This document shows positions 42,856 through 51,691 of a DNA stretch of 64,000 bases, piece by piece. A model generated the notes under the pieces. It saw nothing but the letters and a program-made list of their open reading frames with translations, made no database searches and was not told where the DNA came from. A program made the position numbers and the translations under genes. Source of the DNA: Deltaproteobacteria bacterium. GTDB taxonomy: Bacteria > Desulfobacterota > Syntrophia > Syntrophales > JACQWR01. The stretch lies in the NCBI GenBank assembly GCA_016209105.1, contig JACQWR010000018.1:1-64000 (forward strand), given 5' to 3'. Position 1 is the first letter of the stretch. Every line of letters begins with the position of its first letter.

Positions 42856-42884
42856 AATCTGGGACATCATACTAGTTTTTAAAG
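42856..42884 (-). repeat. TGGTGTCCCC repeat, copy 4 (inverted)
   Basis: On the minus strand this reads TTAAAAACTAGTATGATG then TCCCAGATT, nearly the same as copy 2. It lies 33 bp after the toxin stop codon. Confidence 0.65.
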
Positions 42885-42920
42885 CGGGAGAGACAATTAT
42901 AACAGGAAAGAAAGGATTCT

Positions 42921-43415
42921 ATGCCAGCCATTAAATTCCCTCCACTGACTGTGGAAGATGCGGTTGATTATTTGCAGGCTAACATGCCGCCCCATTATGA
43001 AACTCAGCTGACCACCACAGGGAAAGATGATTTAAGCGACCTGCACTATTCACTTGGAGCCTTTGCCAGTAATGTATTAGGCCTATGGTCAGGGAATGAC
43101 GACTTGATGGAATCCTGCCGCTTGGCATCAGGAAATAAAGACCTCGATGCCGATGATGCATCCATGTTGATTATTACCCGGCTATGGGAAAAACTAAATA
43201 ATCAAGATAATCTGGGGTTTGCCGGTGACGAGACATTTGACGAAAAAGAACCCGTTTCCGTTGACGAGATGTTGATGTCTGAAGTCATTCAATCGGAAGC
43301 CTTGGCTAATCTTTTGGATAGAAAAGGCATCATCTCCAAGAAAGAACTGCGGGAAGAGATGAAACGAATCAAGGCATCTATGCCGAATGCTGACAGGTGG
43401 CGGCTGAATCTTTGA
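42921..43415 (+). CDS. DUF6794-like protein with helical C-terminus, function unknown
   Basis: 164 aa. The first ~95 residues (LTVEDAVDYLQANMPPHYE, DDLSDLHYSLGAFASNVLGLW, DADDASMLIITRLWEKL) follow the DUF6794 pattern: an acidic DDL-x-x-LHxxLG segment, then GLWxGN, then a DDAS helix. The C-terminal half is charged and helical (ISKKELREEMKRIKASM). AGGAAAGGA precedes the ATG. It is just outside the inverted-repeat-bounded segment. A hairpin follows the stop. Confidence 0.6.
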   Translation: MPAIKFPPLTVEDAVDYLQANMPPHYETQLTTTGKDDLSDLHYSLGAFASNVLGLWSGNDDLMESCRLASGNKDLDADDASMLIITRLWEKLNNQDNLGFAGDETFDEKEPVSVDEMLMSEVIQSEALANLLDRKGIISKKELREEMKRIKASMPNADRWRLNL

Positions 43416-43433
43416 ATTCCTGCGGAATTCCAA
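43412..43433. terminator. Hairpin overlapping the stop codon of the DUF6794-like gene
   Basis: TTGAATTCC (43412-43420) pairs with GGAATTCCAA (43424-43433), one bulged C, loop TGC. As in the TGAATTC-hairpin repeat, TGA-ATTC is the stop codon context, but the rest of that repeat is absent. No T-run follows, so termination is only possible, not shown. Confidence 0.4.
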
Positions 43434-43489
43434 CTGGTCGCACTCTTTGCAAACAAAAGCCGGGGAGACATCCGAAAAGTGTACCAACT

Positions 43490-44833
43490 TTAGGCGTCCG
43501 AGGTCATGCGGCGAGCCGGAGCGGCGGGGCGGCGTCTGCGTCGCCTCTTTCTCCTACGCTTTTTTGCGGGGGCTTCACCGTTAGGCGGTTCTGAACCGAT
43601 TGCGGGAGTACCCCCGGCCAGGAAAGTGTCCCACCATTTCAGAGCGGCACCATGTTCCCCTCTCGCCTCCACTCCGAGATGCAGGTATGCCAGGGCCTCT
43701 GCAAACCAGGGTTTCGTGACCATGAGGGAGGGACGGCGTGGCGGCCTCCTGTGCAGCGAGGGCTGCCTGGCGAGGATGTCGCGCAGTTGATTGCCGACCC
43801 GTCCGGGAATGCTCACGGTCTTGCAGAAATTTTTCATGGCTTCGGCACAGACGGCATCCAGCGCCTCCCGGCGTGTAATGCCGTCTCGGCTGCGTGCCAG
43901 CGCCGCTTCCTCCAGACTGGGACCGAAGAATGCGGCGAAGAAGAACGCCGGGGATGGCGGTGTTCCGCTTTGGCATTGCCGATCGAGGTCTTCAAGATTT
44001 GCCTGCACGATGGCCAGATGCCGGCTGTCTTCGCTGAGCCAGTGACTGAGCGCGGGGAAAAGGGCGGCAAGGAGTCCGCTTGTGTGCAGGAGGCCGAAAA
44101 CCGGTCGCGCAGAGCCAAGCAGGAAGAGTTTCAGGACCTCTTCATAGAGCCTTGCCGGTGAAGCGCGGGAGATACTGGAGGACAGCTCACAGAGGACCTC
44201 CCACGTGGCGGGTTCGATGACGAAGTTATGGGATGCGGCAAAACGAACGGCGCGGAGCATGCGCACCGGGTCTTCCGTAAACCGCACGGAGGGGGCGCCG
44301 ATGGGACGGATGAGCCGCGCCTGAAGGTCGCTCAGTCCGGTCGTGTAGTCAATCACCGAAAAATCTGCGATATTGTAGGCAAGGGCGTTGATCGTGAAGT
44401 CGCGGCGGAGGGCATCCTCTTCCGGCGTGCCGAAGACGTTATCACGGAGAACCATTCCGTCCTCGTCCTTGAGGTGACGGGGGGGCCTGCTATCCGGACT
44501 TGGCTCTTCCGTGTCCGTTTCATCGGAGGGGGCGGCAGCCCGGAACGTGGAAACTTCAAGGATTTCATCCTGAAAGTGGAGATGAGCCAATCGGAAACGG
44601 CGGCCGATGAGACGGCAGTTGCGAAAGAGCCGTTTGATCTGACCGGGTGCGGCGTCGGTGGCGATATCGAAGTCCTTGGGGGTTCGCTCCAAGAGCAGGT
44701 CGCGGACACACCCCCCGACCAAGTACGCAATGAAGCCGTTGTCACGGAGCCGGTAGAGCGTGCGCAGGACATTCGGGCTTATCTGCTTTCGGGATATCCG
44801 GTGTTCCTTCCGAAGAATGATTCGTGGTTGCAT
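43490..44833 (-). CDS. pcnB: Poly(A) polymerase I
   Basis: Adds 3' poly(A) tails that promote RNA decay. 447 aa. Class II nucleotidyltransferase head: AYLVGGCVRDLLLERTPKDFDIATDA (read in parts; metal Asp pair), RRDFTINALAYNI and VRFTEDPVRMLRAVRFAA. The PcnB-type neck and body follow. The basic C-terminal tail (KKRRRKRRRRRRPAAPARR) is typical of bacterial poly(A) polymerases rather than CCA-adding enzymes. The gene runs toward the accessory island. Confidence 0.88.
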   Translation of the reverse strand: MQPRIILRKEHRISRKQISPNVLRTLYRLRDNGFIAYLVGGCVRDLLLERTPKDFDIATDAAPGQIKRLFRNCRLIGRRFRLAHLHFQDEILEVSTFRAAAPSDETDTEEPSPDSRPPRHLKDEDGMVLRDNVFGTPEEDALRRDFTINALAYNIADFSVIDYTTGLSDLQARLIRPIGAPSVRFTEDPVRMLRAVRFAASHNFVIEPATWEVLCELSSSISRASPARLYEEVLKLFLLGSARPVFGLLHTSGLLAALFPALSHWLSEDSRHLAIVQANLEDLDRQCQSGTPPSPAFFFAAFFGPSLEEAALARSRDGITRREALDAVCAEAMKNFCKTVSIPGRVGNQLRDILARQPSLHRRPPRRPSLMVTKPWFAEALAYLHLGVEARGEHGAALKWWDTFLAGGTPAIGSEPPNGEAPAKKRRRKRRRRRRPAAPARRMTSDA

Positions 44834-44845
44834 CGAGACAGAGCT

Positions 44846-47026
44846 CTAACTGGATAATTCAGAAATTCCGCTTCTTGTTTCCTCATTGAGGAATTCCCAG
44901 AGCCCGATTCGCTTCAGAGTGGCAATCGTCGGCAATCCGGAACTGTTCCAGCCCCGTTCGTCATAATACGTCCGGATCAATTCAGCCAATTGCTCTTTTC
45001 GGTGACTCATCAGGATTGCCCGTTTTTCCGAAGTCTTCAAGCGCTCAGTCTCCGCCAGGGACTTCCCGAGGATTTTGCTGAGTTCCACGTCGTGATACGT
45101 CTTTTCGATCTCATACAGATCATCGTCGCTCGGCCCGATCGCCCGGTCCGGGATCCAGTCGTGTTTCCCCGTGTCCTTTCCGAAGACCATGGCGTTCATG
45201 ACCCGCTGCAAATTAATGTCATGATCCGTTTGTTCGAAAATCTCCTGCCACGTCATATTGGTGCCCAGCATGCCGTTATAGAAATCGGCGTAAATTTCCT
45301 GGGAGGCAGGATTAATATAGATATCCGTATTCTTCATCTTTCCCGAATCGGGATTGAAAACATCCACCCAGGGAAGCTTGCAGAGCCCCAGATTATCATT
45401 GCCGAGCCGGACTCTCGGATATGAGATCAATGCCCTGGCTTTATCCCTGAAGGTGGGAAATCCGCCCAGCAGATCTATTTTGATAAGCCATGCGGCAGAA
45501 TGATGGGCGCCGATATCGCTGGCGGCGGCATAGGAACCCTGCATGGACAACGATCGGTGCGTCCGGTAGAGGGAGAAGGGAAGCCCCTTCGTCTGCATGG
45601 CAAATTTCAGGAGCTCTTCCCGGGGAGATGCGCCGCTCCTCCCGGCATATCGCTCGGAAATCCAATCAATCAGAGGCAGCATGCCCCTGCCAGCGGTTTT
45701 GGATAATTCTGTTTTTTGAAGCGCAATTTGATGGATAAAGGTGAGTACCGCGTCCTCGTTGCCCCACGTGAGTTCCAATCCATCCGTGTCCTCTTTGGTC
45801 AGATATCCTCTCTGGCAGCACTCCATTAAGAATGCGATGATAACGGCGGTTGTTATGGTATCTATGCCGTAGTTATCGCAATGCCAGTTGGCTTCCATAA
45901 TGAATTTGGGATTCCACATCCCCAGATTGGAGCCGAAACCGGCGGCCGTTTCATATTCGGGACCATCCACCCAGACGATGCGATTTTTATCTCGACCGGT
46001 TGTCAAGGTCACGCACCCTCCCTTGGTGCATCTCAGATTGCACCCCGGGAAACAACCGTCCCTGCCCCGGTGATCGAAGAGCGTTTCCGCGTAATGTTTG
46101 CCGCTGATATTTTCCGCCCGCGAATCCGAGCCGACCTGGTAGTTGTTTACCGGCAAAGACTGGTATTCTTCCTTGTTCATAAAGGCAATCAGTCCGGCGC
46201 TCCCCTTGCGGGACATTTTCAATGCCTTCGGATCTTCCTCCCGGACAACACGGGAAAGCCTCATGCCAGCTTCTTTTACCTTTTCCCAATCGTGCGCCCC
46301 ATAAGGATTTTCACCTCTGGGAAATTCGGAAAGGATGACGATGGCCTTGACCTTCTTATCGAACATGACGCTGCCGAGACCGGTCCTTCCCGCCTGTTTC
46401 ACGCGGAAGAATCCTCTGATCCCGTCCATGGATTTGGTGGGATCGAAATAATGGCTGTTGATGCAACCATAACTTGTCTTGCCTGCGCCGATGCCCGTCG
46501 TTACGAAGACGATACTTTTCCTGTCATATCCCTTCTCGGTAAACAGGTCGGAGATTTGCTGTTCCAGGTCAAAGACTAAATCACCAGTCGGCGCCGCCAT
46601 CAGGGAAATATCGCCCCGCAAGGCGTCAATAACAATCATGGCGTCATTTTCGGATTTTCCCGTTACTACCAGGGCGTCAAACCCGGCGTACTTGAGGTAC
46701 GCGCCAAAATGTCCTCCAAAATTTGAAATTCCCGGAATACCCGTGAGAGGCGAGAGGGAAATAGCCATGCATTTGCTTGTCCCGGGAAATTGGGGAATCC
46801 CTCCGAGGGGGCCGGGTGACAGTATCAGAGGATTTTCTGGATCGCGGGGGGACGTTTTTAAAGTTATTCTCTCATGCAGGAGGTATAAACCAAGGCCCCG
46901 GCCGCCGAGAAAATAATCCCTGATCCGCGGATCAAGCTCGGTGGCAAGAAAGGTTCCGGTTCCGACGTCTATCGTAAGTATCTTGTTGGTGTATCCGTGT
47001 GTGAGCGCTGATTTTGTGTATTTCAC
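44846..47026 (-). CDS. Tungsten-type aldehyde:ferredoxin oxidoreductase family protein
   Basis: 726 aa, longer than classical AOR (about 605-620). It uses a tungsto-bispterin and one [4Fe-4S] cluster to oxidise aldehydes or reduce acids with ferredoxin. Family features: DVGTGTF near the N-terminus, FLGGRGLGLYLLHE, LSPGPLGGIPQFPGTSKC, TGIGAGKTSYGCINS and RTGLGSVMFDKKVKAIVI. The cluster motif is CFPGCNLRC-x4-C (Cys325, 329, 333, 338), slightly wider than the usual CxxCxxxC, with a further Cys in LGLCKLPWVDVF. It starts with GTG 47026. The substrate is unknown: AOR, hydroxycarboxylate oxidoreductase and BamB-like enzymes all belong here. pcnB starts 12 bp beyond its stop, on the same strand. Confidence 0.85.
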   Translation of the reverse strand: MKYTKSALTHGYTNKILTIDVGTGTFLATELDPRIRDYFLGGRGLGLYLLHERITLKTSPRDPENPLILSPGPLGGIPQFPGTSKCMAISLSPLTGIPGISNFGGHFGAYLKYAGFDALVVTGKSENDAMIVIDALRGDISLMAAPTGDLVFDLEQQISDLFTEKGYDRKSIVFVTTGIGAGKTSYGCINSHYFDPTKSMDGIRGFFRVKQAGRTGLGSVMFDKKVKAIVILSEFPRGENPYGAHDWEKVKEAGMRLSRVVREEDPKALKMSRKGSAGLIAFMNKEEYQSLPVNNYQVGSDSRAENISGKHYAETLFDHRGRDGCFPGCNLRCTKGGCVTLTTGRDKNRIVWVDGPEYETAAGFGSNLGMWNPKFIMEANWHCDNYGIDTITTAVIIAFLMECCQRGYLTKEDTDGLELTWGNEDAVLTFIHQIALQKTELSKTAGRGMLPLIDWISERYAGRSGASPREELLKFAMQTKGLPFSLYRTHRSLSMQGSYAAASDIGAHHSAAWLIKIDLLGGFPTFRDKARALISYPRVRLGNDNLGLCKLPWVDVFNPDSGKMKNTDIYINPASQEIYADFYNGMLGTNMTWQEIFEQTDHDINLQRVMNAMVFGKDTGKHDWIPDRAIGPSDDDLYEIEKTYHDVELSKILGKSLAETERLKTSEKRAILMSHRKEQLAELIRTYYDERGWNSSGLPTIATLKRIGLWEFLNEETRSGISELSS

Positions 47027-47063
47027 GTGCCAAGGGTCCTTTGCCGATTAATTTTTATGGCGG

Positions 47064-47092
47064 AACATAGGATAAGGCGGCGATATTGTCAA
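47064..47092 (-). promoter_or_regulatory. Sigma-70-like promoter of the AOR gene
   Basis: On the minus strand a perfect TTGACA (47087-47092), a 17-bp spacer, and TATGTT (47064-47069). The GTG start lies 38 bp beyond the -10. Good match and geometry. Confidence 0.7.
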
Positions 47093-47245
47093 TAAAAAAT
47101 GGGGAAGAACAACTTGATCTGGCGGCGTTGGAAGATTTCTCGCTGACGCTCGAAATGACCGTGGGAACGGCTGTATCATGCCGAGGAGCGCAAGTGACGA
47201 CGAATCTTTAATGATTATGGATGGGGTCGAAATAAGATTTTCCCG

Positions 47246-47827
47246 TCAGCCTGAGCTTTTCGTCATCTTCAGCGCCCGCAGGATGTTTTCACCCAGTACC
47301 CTGGCATCGCTCAAGCTCTTCGGCTTCTCCAGGACTTCGCCTTTTTTCCGCGCCACGACAGAGACGCCGTTCAGGACTGCCGGAACGCAACAGATCCCCA
47401 GGGAAAGCATAAAATTATGGATGATGTTCAGGGTTATCCCCTGGGAATTGGGCGACCCTCCCACCGCAATGGCCCCGCCGAAGAAAACCCTGTCTTTGAA
47501 CGGTCTCTTATGGGTGATGCTGTGGAACCGGTTGAAGAGCGCCAGCAACTGAGCTGTAATATTTCGGTTATAAACAGGACTGCCTATAATCATGGCATCG
47601 CAGAGGGAAAGCTTCTCCAGGAGTGGCTGCATATCATCCTTGATCACGCAGACGGCATCGTCCTCGCAGGCATCGCAGGCAATGCACGGCGCTATGGTTT
47701 TCCCGCTGAGAAAGAAATTATGGACGGTATGGCCTTCTTTGAGAAACGGCTCAACCGCCGTATTCAGCAAAATCTCCGTGTTCCCACCCTTCCTCGGACT
47801 CCCCGAAATAGCAAGTATATTGAACAT
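47246..47827 (-). CDS. Flavodoxin-fold iron-sulfur flavoprotein / NADPH-dependent FMN reductase family
   Basis: 193 aa. FMN-binding ISGSPRKGGNTEILL near the N-terminus and GSPVYNRNITAQLLALFNR. A compact cysteine motif, CIACDACEDDAVC, follows at about 48-60, typical of the Isf-type Fe-S flavoproteins of anaerobes. Likely an electron-transfer flavoprotein reduced by ferredoxin. It is encoded on the same strand as, and 220 bp upstream of, the AOR gene, which has its own promoter. Confidence 0.85.
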   Translation of the reverse strand: MFNILAISGSPRKGGNTEILLNTAVEPFLKEGHTVHNFFLSGKTIAPCIACDACEDDAVCVIKDDMQPLLEKLSLCDAMIIGSPVYNRNITAQLLALFNRFHSITHKRPFKDRVFFGGAIAVGGSPNSQGITLNIIHNFMLSLGICCVPAVLNGVSVVARKKGEVLEKPKSLSDARVLGENILRALKMTKSSG

Positions 47828-47879
47828 GGCCGAAACCTCCCCCTGTTATTTTTTTTCGATGAAAGAATTACAGTCGCCG

Positions 47880-48248
47880 TCAGGATGCGGCGGCGTCATC
47901 CGTCTTCAACGGCAACCCGCACTCTTTGCAGCGACCGTCGGGTCCGATAACCCCGATACAGTTTCCGTCACTGCAGAGAACACGGTTATCCCAGTCCGCC
48001 CCCTCCCCTTCATCAACGTTCGTCTCCGGCACCGGAATATGTGCCACACTTCCGGTCTTTTCCTCGTCCGCTGATTTCTTGATTTCGCCCGCCGGCGCTC
48101 CGGTCTCGCCGGGGTTCCCTTCATGCAGCGCCCCGCACTCCCTGCAGCGCCCGTCGGGTCCAATGACCCCTGTGCACCTGCCGTCGCTGCACAGAACGCG
48201 GTTATCCCAATCCGCATCAGCCTGCGTTGTCAGCTCTTCCTGTTCCAT
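47880..48248 (-). CDS. Small protein with two copies of a CSDGxCxGVIGxDGRCxxCG motif
   Basis: 122 aa from ATG 48248 (GGAGG 7 bp upstream). It consists of two near-identical metal-binding-like motifs, CSDGRCTGVIGPDGRC and CSDGNCIGVIGPDGRC, each preceded by DWDNRVL and followed by xECG. They are joined by a ~55-residue Pro/Glu/Lys linker. Each motif holds four cysteines, suggesting a zinc or Fe-S knuckle. The linker is probably disordered. Related single motifs occur in deltaproteobacterial proteins of unknown role, from memory. Confidence 0.7.
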   Translation of the reverse strand: MEQEELTTQADADWDNRVLCSDGRCTGVIGPDGRCRECGALHEGNPGETGAPAGEIKKSADEEKTGSVAHIPVPETNVDEGEGADWDNRVLCSDGNCIGVIGPDGRCKECGLPLKTDDAAAS

Positions 48249-48287
48249 ATCCAGTCCTCCGCATACCATCGCAAATCAAAAAGGGTC

Positions 48288-48635
48288 CTATTCTGTGTGG
48301 GGATAGGCGGCAATGACATAGATCGTGGTTACAGCCTTCGTGGTGTTCTTCAGGCCATGAACTTCACCGACCGGTATCCATATGGCATCGCCTTCTTTCA
48401 CTTCCCGTTCCTCATCGCCCACCCGCATCAGTCCGCTTCCCTGATGAATCATGTATATTTCCTCATAGGGATCTCTGTGATCTTCAAGCCTGTTGCCGGG
48501 CGGCAAAACGGCATGGGCTAAGAACAAGATGCCTTGCAAAAAACGGCTGTCCATCACCATCCTTGCCACACCGCCGCCGTGTGCCCTATAGGTGGTACTC
48601 ACCACCTCCGGATCTTCAATTCTCCTGACGATCAT
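48288..48635 (-). CDS. Cupin-domain protein
   Basis: 115 aa single-domain cupin: motif 1 NRLEDHRDPYEEIYMIHQGSG (His/Glu metal ligands) and motif 2 GDAIWIPVGEVHGLKN (His ligand). Small cupins of this size bind a metal and act as sensors, isomerases or dioxygenases; no specific activity is assignable. Transcribed with its neighbours on the minus strand. Confidence 0.8.
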   Translation of the reverse strand: MIVRRIEDPEVVSTTYRAHGGGVARMVMDSRFLQGILFLAHAVLPPGNRLEDHRDPYEEIYMIHQGSGLMRVGDEEREVKEGDAIWIPVGEVHGLKNTTKAVTTIYVIAAYPHTE

Positions 48636-48693
48636 CTGTCCAGCTCCTTCCGCGTCCCTATGAGCGCATACTCACTATTGCCATTGTACCGTC

Positions 48694-49341
48694 TTACAGG
48701 TAAGCAAATATGTAGTCACGGATAATAGAAAAGTTCTCCTTTATATCCTTCTTTCCCACAACCGGCTCGCCGTGTCCCGGGAGAAGATATTCCACGTCAA
48801 GGCCCTCAAGCTTCATAATGCTCTCTTTCAACTGTACGCCATTCCCTCCGGGCAAATCAATGCGGCCTACCGATTCACGGAAAATCACGTCTCCCGTAAA
48901 CAACGTTTTCTTCAGCGGCCAATAGAGGCATACAGAGGCCGGCGAATGCCCCGGCGTCCGGATCACCTTGAACCGATGCTCGCCCGCAGCAAAATCCCCT
49001 TCTTCTAAAAGGCGATCAGGATAGGAGACATGGAACTCCTCGCCGAAGCGGTTCTCACAGTACCCGTACTCATCCGGATTGATCGCCAACAGCGTCGGCC
49101 TCTGAAATTCACTGGCCGCGCCGATATGATCGCGGTGACCGTGGGTAATAACGACCATATTGATCTCGGCGGGCGTAAGCCCCACCCCGGCGAGTTCTTC
49201 TTTCACATGGGGAAAGAGATGCCGATGCCCGGGGTCTATCAAAATTCTTGTATTGCCGTCAATCAGATAGGTGTTGCAGTTATTTTCGCTATAATCCTCC
49301 CAGAGGAAGGCATGGAGACCTTCAAAAATTTTCATATACAA
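48694..49341 (-). CDS. Metallo-beta-lactamase-fold hydrolase (glyoxalase II-like)
   Basis: 215 aa. Metal motif THGHRDHIGAA (HxHxDH), then RTPGHSPASVCLYW (second His), FTGDVIF (bridging Asp) and LLPGHGEPVVG (final His). Together these complete the dinuclear site of glyoxalase II-like hydrolases. No signal peptide. The substrate may be a thioester or lactone; not determinable. Confidence 0.85.
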   Translation of the reverse strand: MYMKIFEGLHAFLWEDYSENNCNTYLIDGNTRILIDPGHRHLFPHVKEELAGVGLTPAEINMVVITHGHRDHIGAASEFQRPTLLAINPDEYGYCENRFGEEFHVSYPDRLLEEGDFAAGEHRFKVIRTPGHSPASVCLYWPLKKTLFTGDVIFRESVGRIDLPGGNGVQLKESIMKLEGLDVEYLLPGHGEPVVGKKDIKENFSIIRDYIFAYL

Positions 49342-49354
49342 CTCACTACGAGAA

Positions 49355-49861
49355 TCAGAAGTTTATTTCCAGGTTCAGTTGGGGCTTAAACACCTCACCA
49401 ATCGCACCGAGTGTTTCCCGTGCAGATCCACTGTCGAGCATTGACGGCAGCGATCGAATCTTCGACAGGGTGTCGTCGCCATCGGTATCCGGCCGCAGGG
49501 AATCCCTCCCCCGCTGATCCAATACATAACGGGAGAAGGATAGCCTGACACGACTCAAGAGAAGCCCCTCGCCCACAGAACGAGGCTCCCCGTTCTGGTC
49601 GCGCGCGAACAAATATTCTCTGTTCTCACCCGTATCACGCCGGAGCAAATTACCATTATCTTTCCCTTCAGGCAAGCTTAGCATTTCGGTAAACGGCAAA
49701 TAACGGGACTGCACACCTGCGACATCCGGCGCCAGCTCGATCTTCACCCTGAATGGTCCGTTATAGCCTTCTCTCCCCCCACCCTGTCCCCAAACAGTCA
49801 CCGAATTACCCATCAGCATCAGCGTAACGAAACCTGTTATCAGTCTTGAAAATCTCTTCAT
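49355..49861 (-). CDS. Exported protein of unknown function
   Basis: 168 aa. Signal peptide (RLITGFVTLMLMGNSVTVWG, cleavage near 24-26). The mature part is charged, with ENREYLFARDQNGEPRSVGEG and LDQRGRDSLRPDTDGDD. It ends PQLNLEINF, a short beta strand ending in Phe. No domain recognised. It follows the amidase gene by 17 bp on the same strand, so an envelope role is likely. Confidence 0.6.
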   Translation of the reverse strand: MKRFSRLITGFVTLMLMGNSVTVWGQGGGREGYNGPFRVKIELAPDVAGVQSRYLPFTEMLSLPEGKDNGNLLRRDTGENREYLFARDQNGEPRSVGEGLLLSRVRLSFSRYVLDQRGRDSLRPDTDGDDTLSKIRSLPSMLDSGSARETLGAIGEVFKPQLNLEINF

Positions 49862-49878
49862 ACTCCCTCCCCTTCCCT

Positions 49879-51528
49879 TCAGAGGGAGGCATCATGGGGC
49901 AGGATAAGTTTTTGATTCACGTAGAGCGGATCTTTCATCCTGATATGATTCAGTTTCAGTAAAACGCTGATCGTGGTTTTGTGCTTCGATGCCACCTTAG
50001 CCAACGTATCGCCCTTTCTGACCCGGTAAAAGGAGGCGGCGGAAGCTGCGGGCGGCGCTTTCACCACGGTTGTCCGTGGCCCCCCCTTCCCTGCACCCCC
50101 GGCCTGCTTCCCTTTTTTTCCCGCTGCAACCTTTTGTACCTCTTCCAGCTTAATTTTACGCCCAACATAAAGCGGCGCTCCCAGCTTCATGCGGTTCAAT
50201 TTTAAGAGGGCGCCAAGAGTCGTATTATGCCGTGCGGCGATCTTCCCAAGCGTATCGCCTTTTCGGACCTGGTAAACGGCAGGACGGGACGCCGGCGCTT
50301 CCTGCTCCTTAACAGCCATCGCCGGTTTCGTCTTGGTTTTCTGTTCAATCGCGGGTTGAGCCGCAGGCTGTGCGGCATCGGCCGCGGGAGAAGGCGGCGG
50401 CGCCAGCGGCAGGAATTCGGTTATGGAATCGGCCAGCGCCCTGGCAACACGGGTTTGAAACGGAGCGCTCCGGAGCAGTTTTTCCTCCCGGGGATTGGAG
50501 ATATAGGCCGTTTCAAGGAGAAGCGCCGGTATCTCGGGCAGCTTGAGTACCCGAAACGGCGCCTCTTGGACACGTCTCGATTTGGGACGGCTCACCTCCT
50601 GCAAATTGCCCAGAAGACAGTGTCCGAAGGCTTTCGATTGGTTGATGGTGTTGGTCTGGAACATATTGAGAAGGATGGGCTCAGATTCGTCCTTTTCGTT
50701 GCCGTTTTCCGAGCCCCCGATAATATCGGCCAGGTTTTCATTCCGCGCCAGTATCTTGGCTGCCTCGCTGCTTGCCCCGCCAAGAGACAGGCAATAGACG
50801 GAACTTCCGCGGGCGGTGCGGTTCCTGGCTGCATCGGCGTGGACGCTGATAAACAGGTCTGCCCCGTATTCCCGCGCCACCTTCAGTCGCTTCCTGAATG
50901 AGACATAATAATCACCCTCCCGTGTCAGGAAGGCGCGATAACCGTCTTTTTTATTCAGGGTATCCCGGAGCTTCCTGCTTAAGGAAAGGACTACATCTTT
51001 TTCGCGGGTACCGTCCTTCCCGATCGCCCCGGTATCTTCACCTCCGTGACCCGGATCAATAACCACAATCCTCTCCTTTCGCTGGATCTTGACCTGCTCC
51101 CGCTCTTCGCTCTCCTTTTTTTGCACGTCGGGAAGCCAGATATCTATGACCAGACGATCGGGCTTATCCTGAATCTTCTTCAGGGAAAAGACCTTCGTTT
51201 CGGCGCCGTCAGACAACAAGAGTTCCACCCGGGCTGCATTGTCGGGAAGGGACTGGATGGTAACGCTGCTGATACCCGCCTTGTTGATGGCAACTTGAGA
51301 CGCGACCTTTTCATCAACGAAGGCTTCTGCAAAACCTATGGATACTATTTTGTCATTTTTTTCGACACGGTACCGGGCCTCATCGTTGGTGTCAATGACC
51401 ACCCGCGTATGATCAGGCGCGGTCCAGTGCCTCACATTCATGATCCGGGTCAGGGCAAAAACCGGCATAGACGGCAGGGATACCGCCAGTAACAGCAATA
51501 ATAGTGCTATTCGTCCTGTTTTATGCAC
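49879..51528 (-). CDS. N-acetylmuramoyl-L-alanine amidase with AMIN and two LysM domains
   Basis: 549 aa from GTG 51528, chosen because it follows a G-rich SD and yields a proper signal peptide (GRIALLLLLLAVSLPSMPVFA); the frame is open to 51639. Order: AMIN peptidoglycan-targeting domain (about 30-130), Zn-amidase_3 catalytic domain (about 155-375: IVVIDPGHGGEDTGAIG, FISVHADAA, LLLETAYISNP), Pro/Ala/Lys linker, LysM 1 (VYQVRKGDTLGKIAARHNT), a second linker, LysM 2 (FYRVRKGDTLAKVASKHKT). It resembles AmiC-type enzymes that split daughter cells, with LysM added. Periplasmic. Confidence 0.92.
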   Translation of the reverse strand: MHKTGRIALLLLLLAVSLPSMPVFALTRIMNVRHWTAPDHTRVVIDTNDEARYRVEKNDKIVSIGFAEAFVDEKVASQVAINKAGISSVTIQSLPDNAARVELLLSDGAETKVFSLKKIQDKPDRLVIDIWLPDVQKKESEEREQVKIQRKERIVVIDPGHGGEDTGAIGKDGTREKDVVLSLSRKLRDTLNKKDGYRAFLTREGDYYVSFRKRLKVAREYGADLFISVHADAARNRTARGSSVYCLSLGGASSEAAKILARNENLADIIGGSENGNEKDESEPILLNMFQTNTINQSKAFGHCLLGNLQEVSRPKSRRVQEAPFRVLKLPEIPALLLETAYISNPREEKLLRSAPFQTRVARALADSITEFLPLAPPPSPAADAAQPAAQPAIEQKTKTKPAMAVKEQEAPASRPAVYQVRKGDTLGKIAARHNTTLGALLKLNRMKLGAPLYVGRKIKLEEVQKVAAGKKGKQAGGAGKGGPRTTVVKAPPAASAASFYRVRKGDTLAKVASKHKTTISVLLKLNHIRMKDPLYVNQKLILPHDASL

Positions 51529-51691
51529 GCAAGCCCCCCCGATTTGGCGCAATGTACCAGATTTGTTAGACAGGTTCAACCACGATATGTTAATAAAACA
51601 TTGAATAGTGGACAAATCCGTAGTATGAAACACGCGCAAAAAAAACTCGGACCGAATGAACCGCGCCGGGTATCTATCATTACCTATATAC

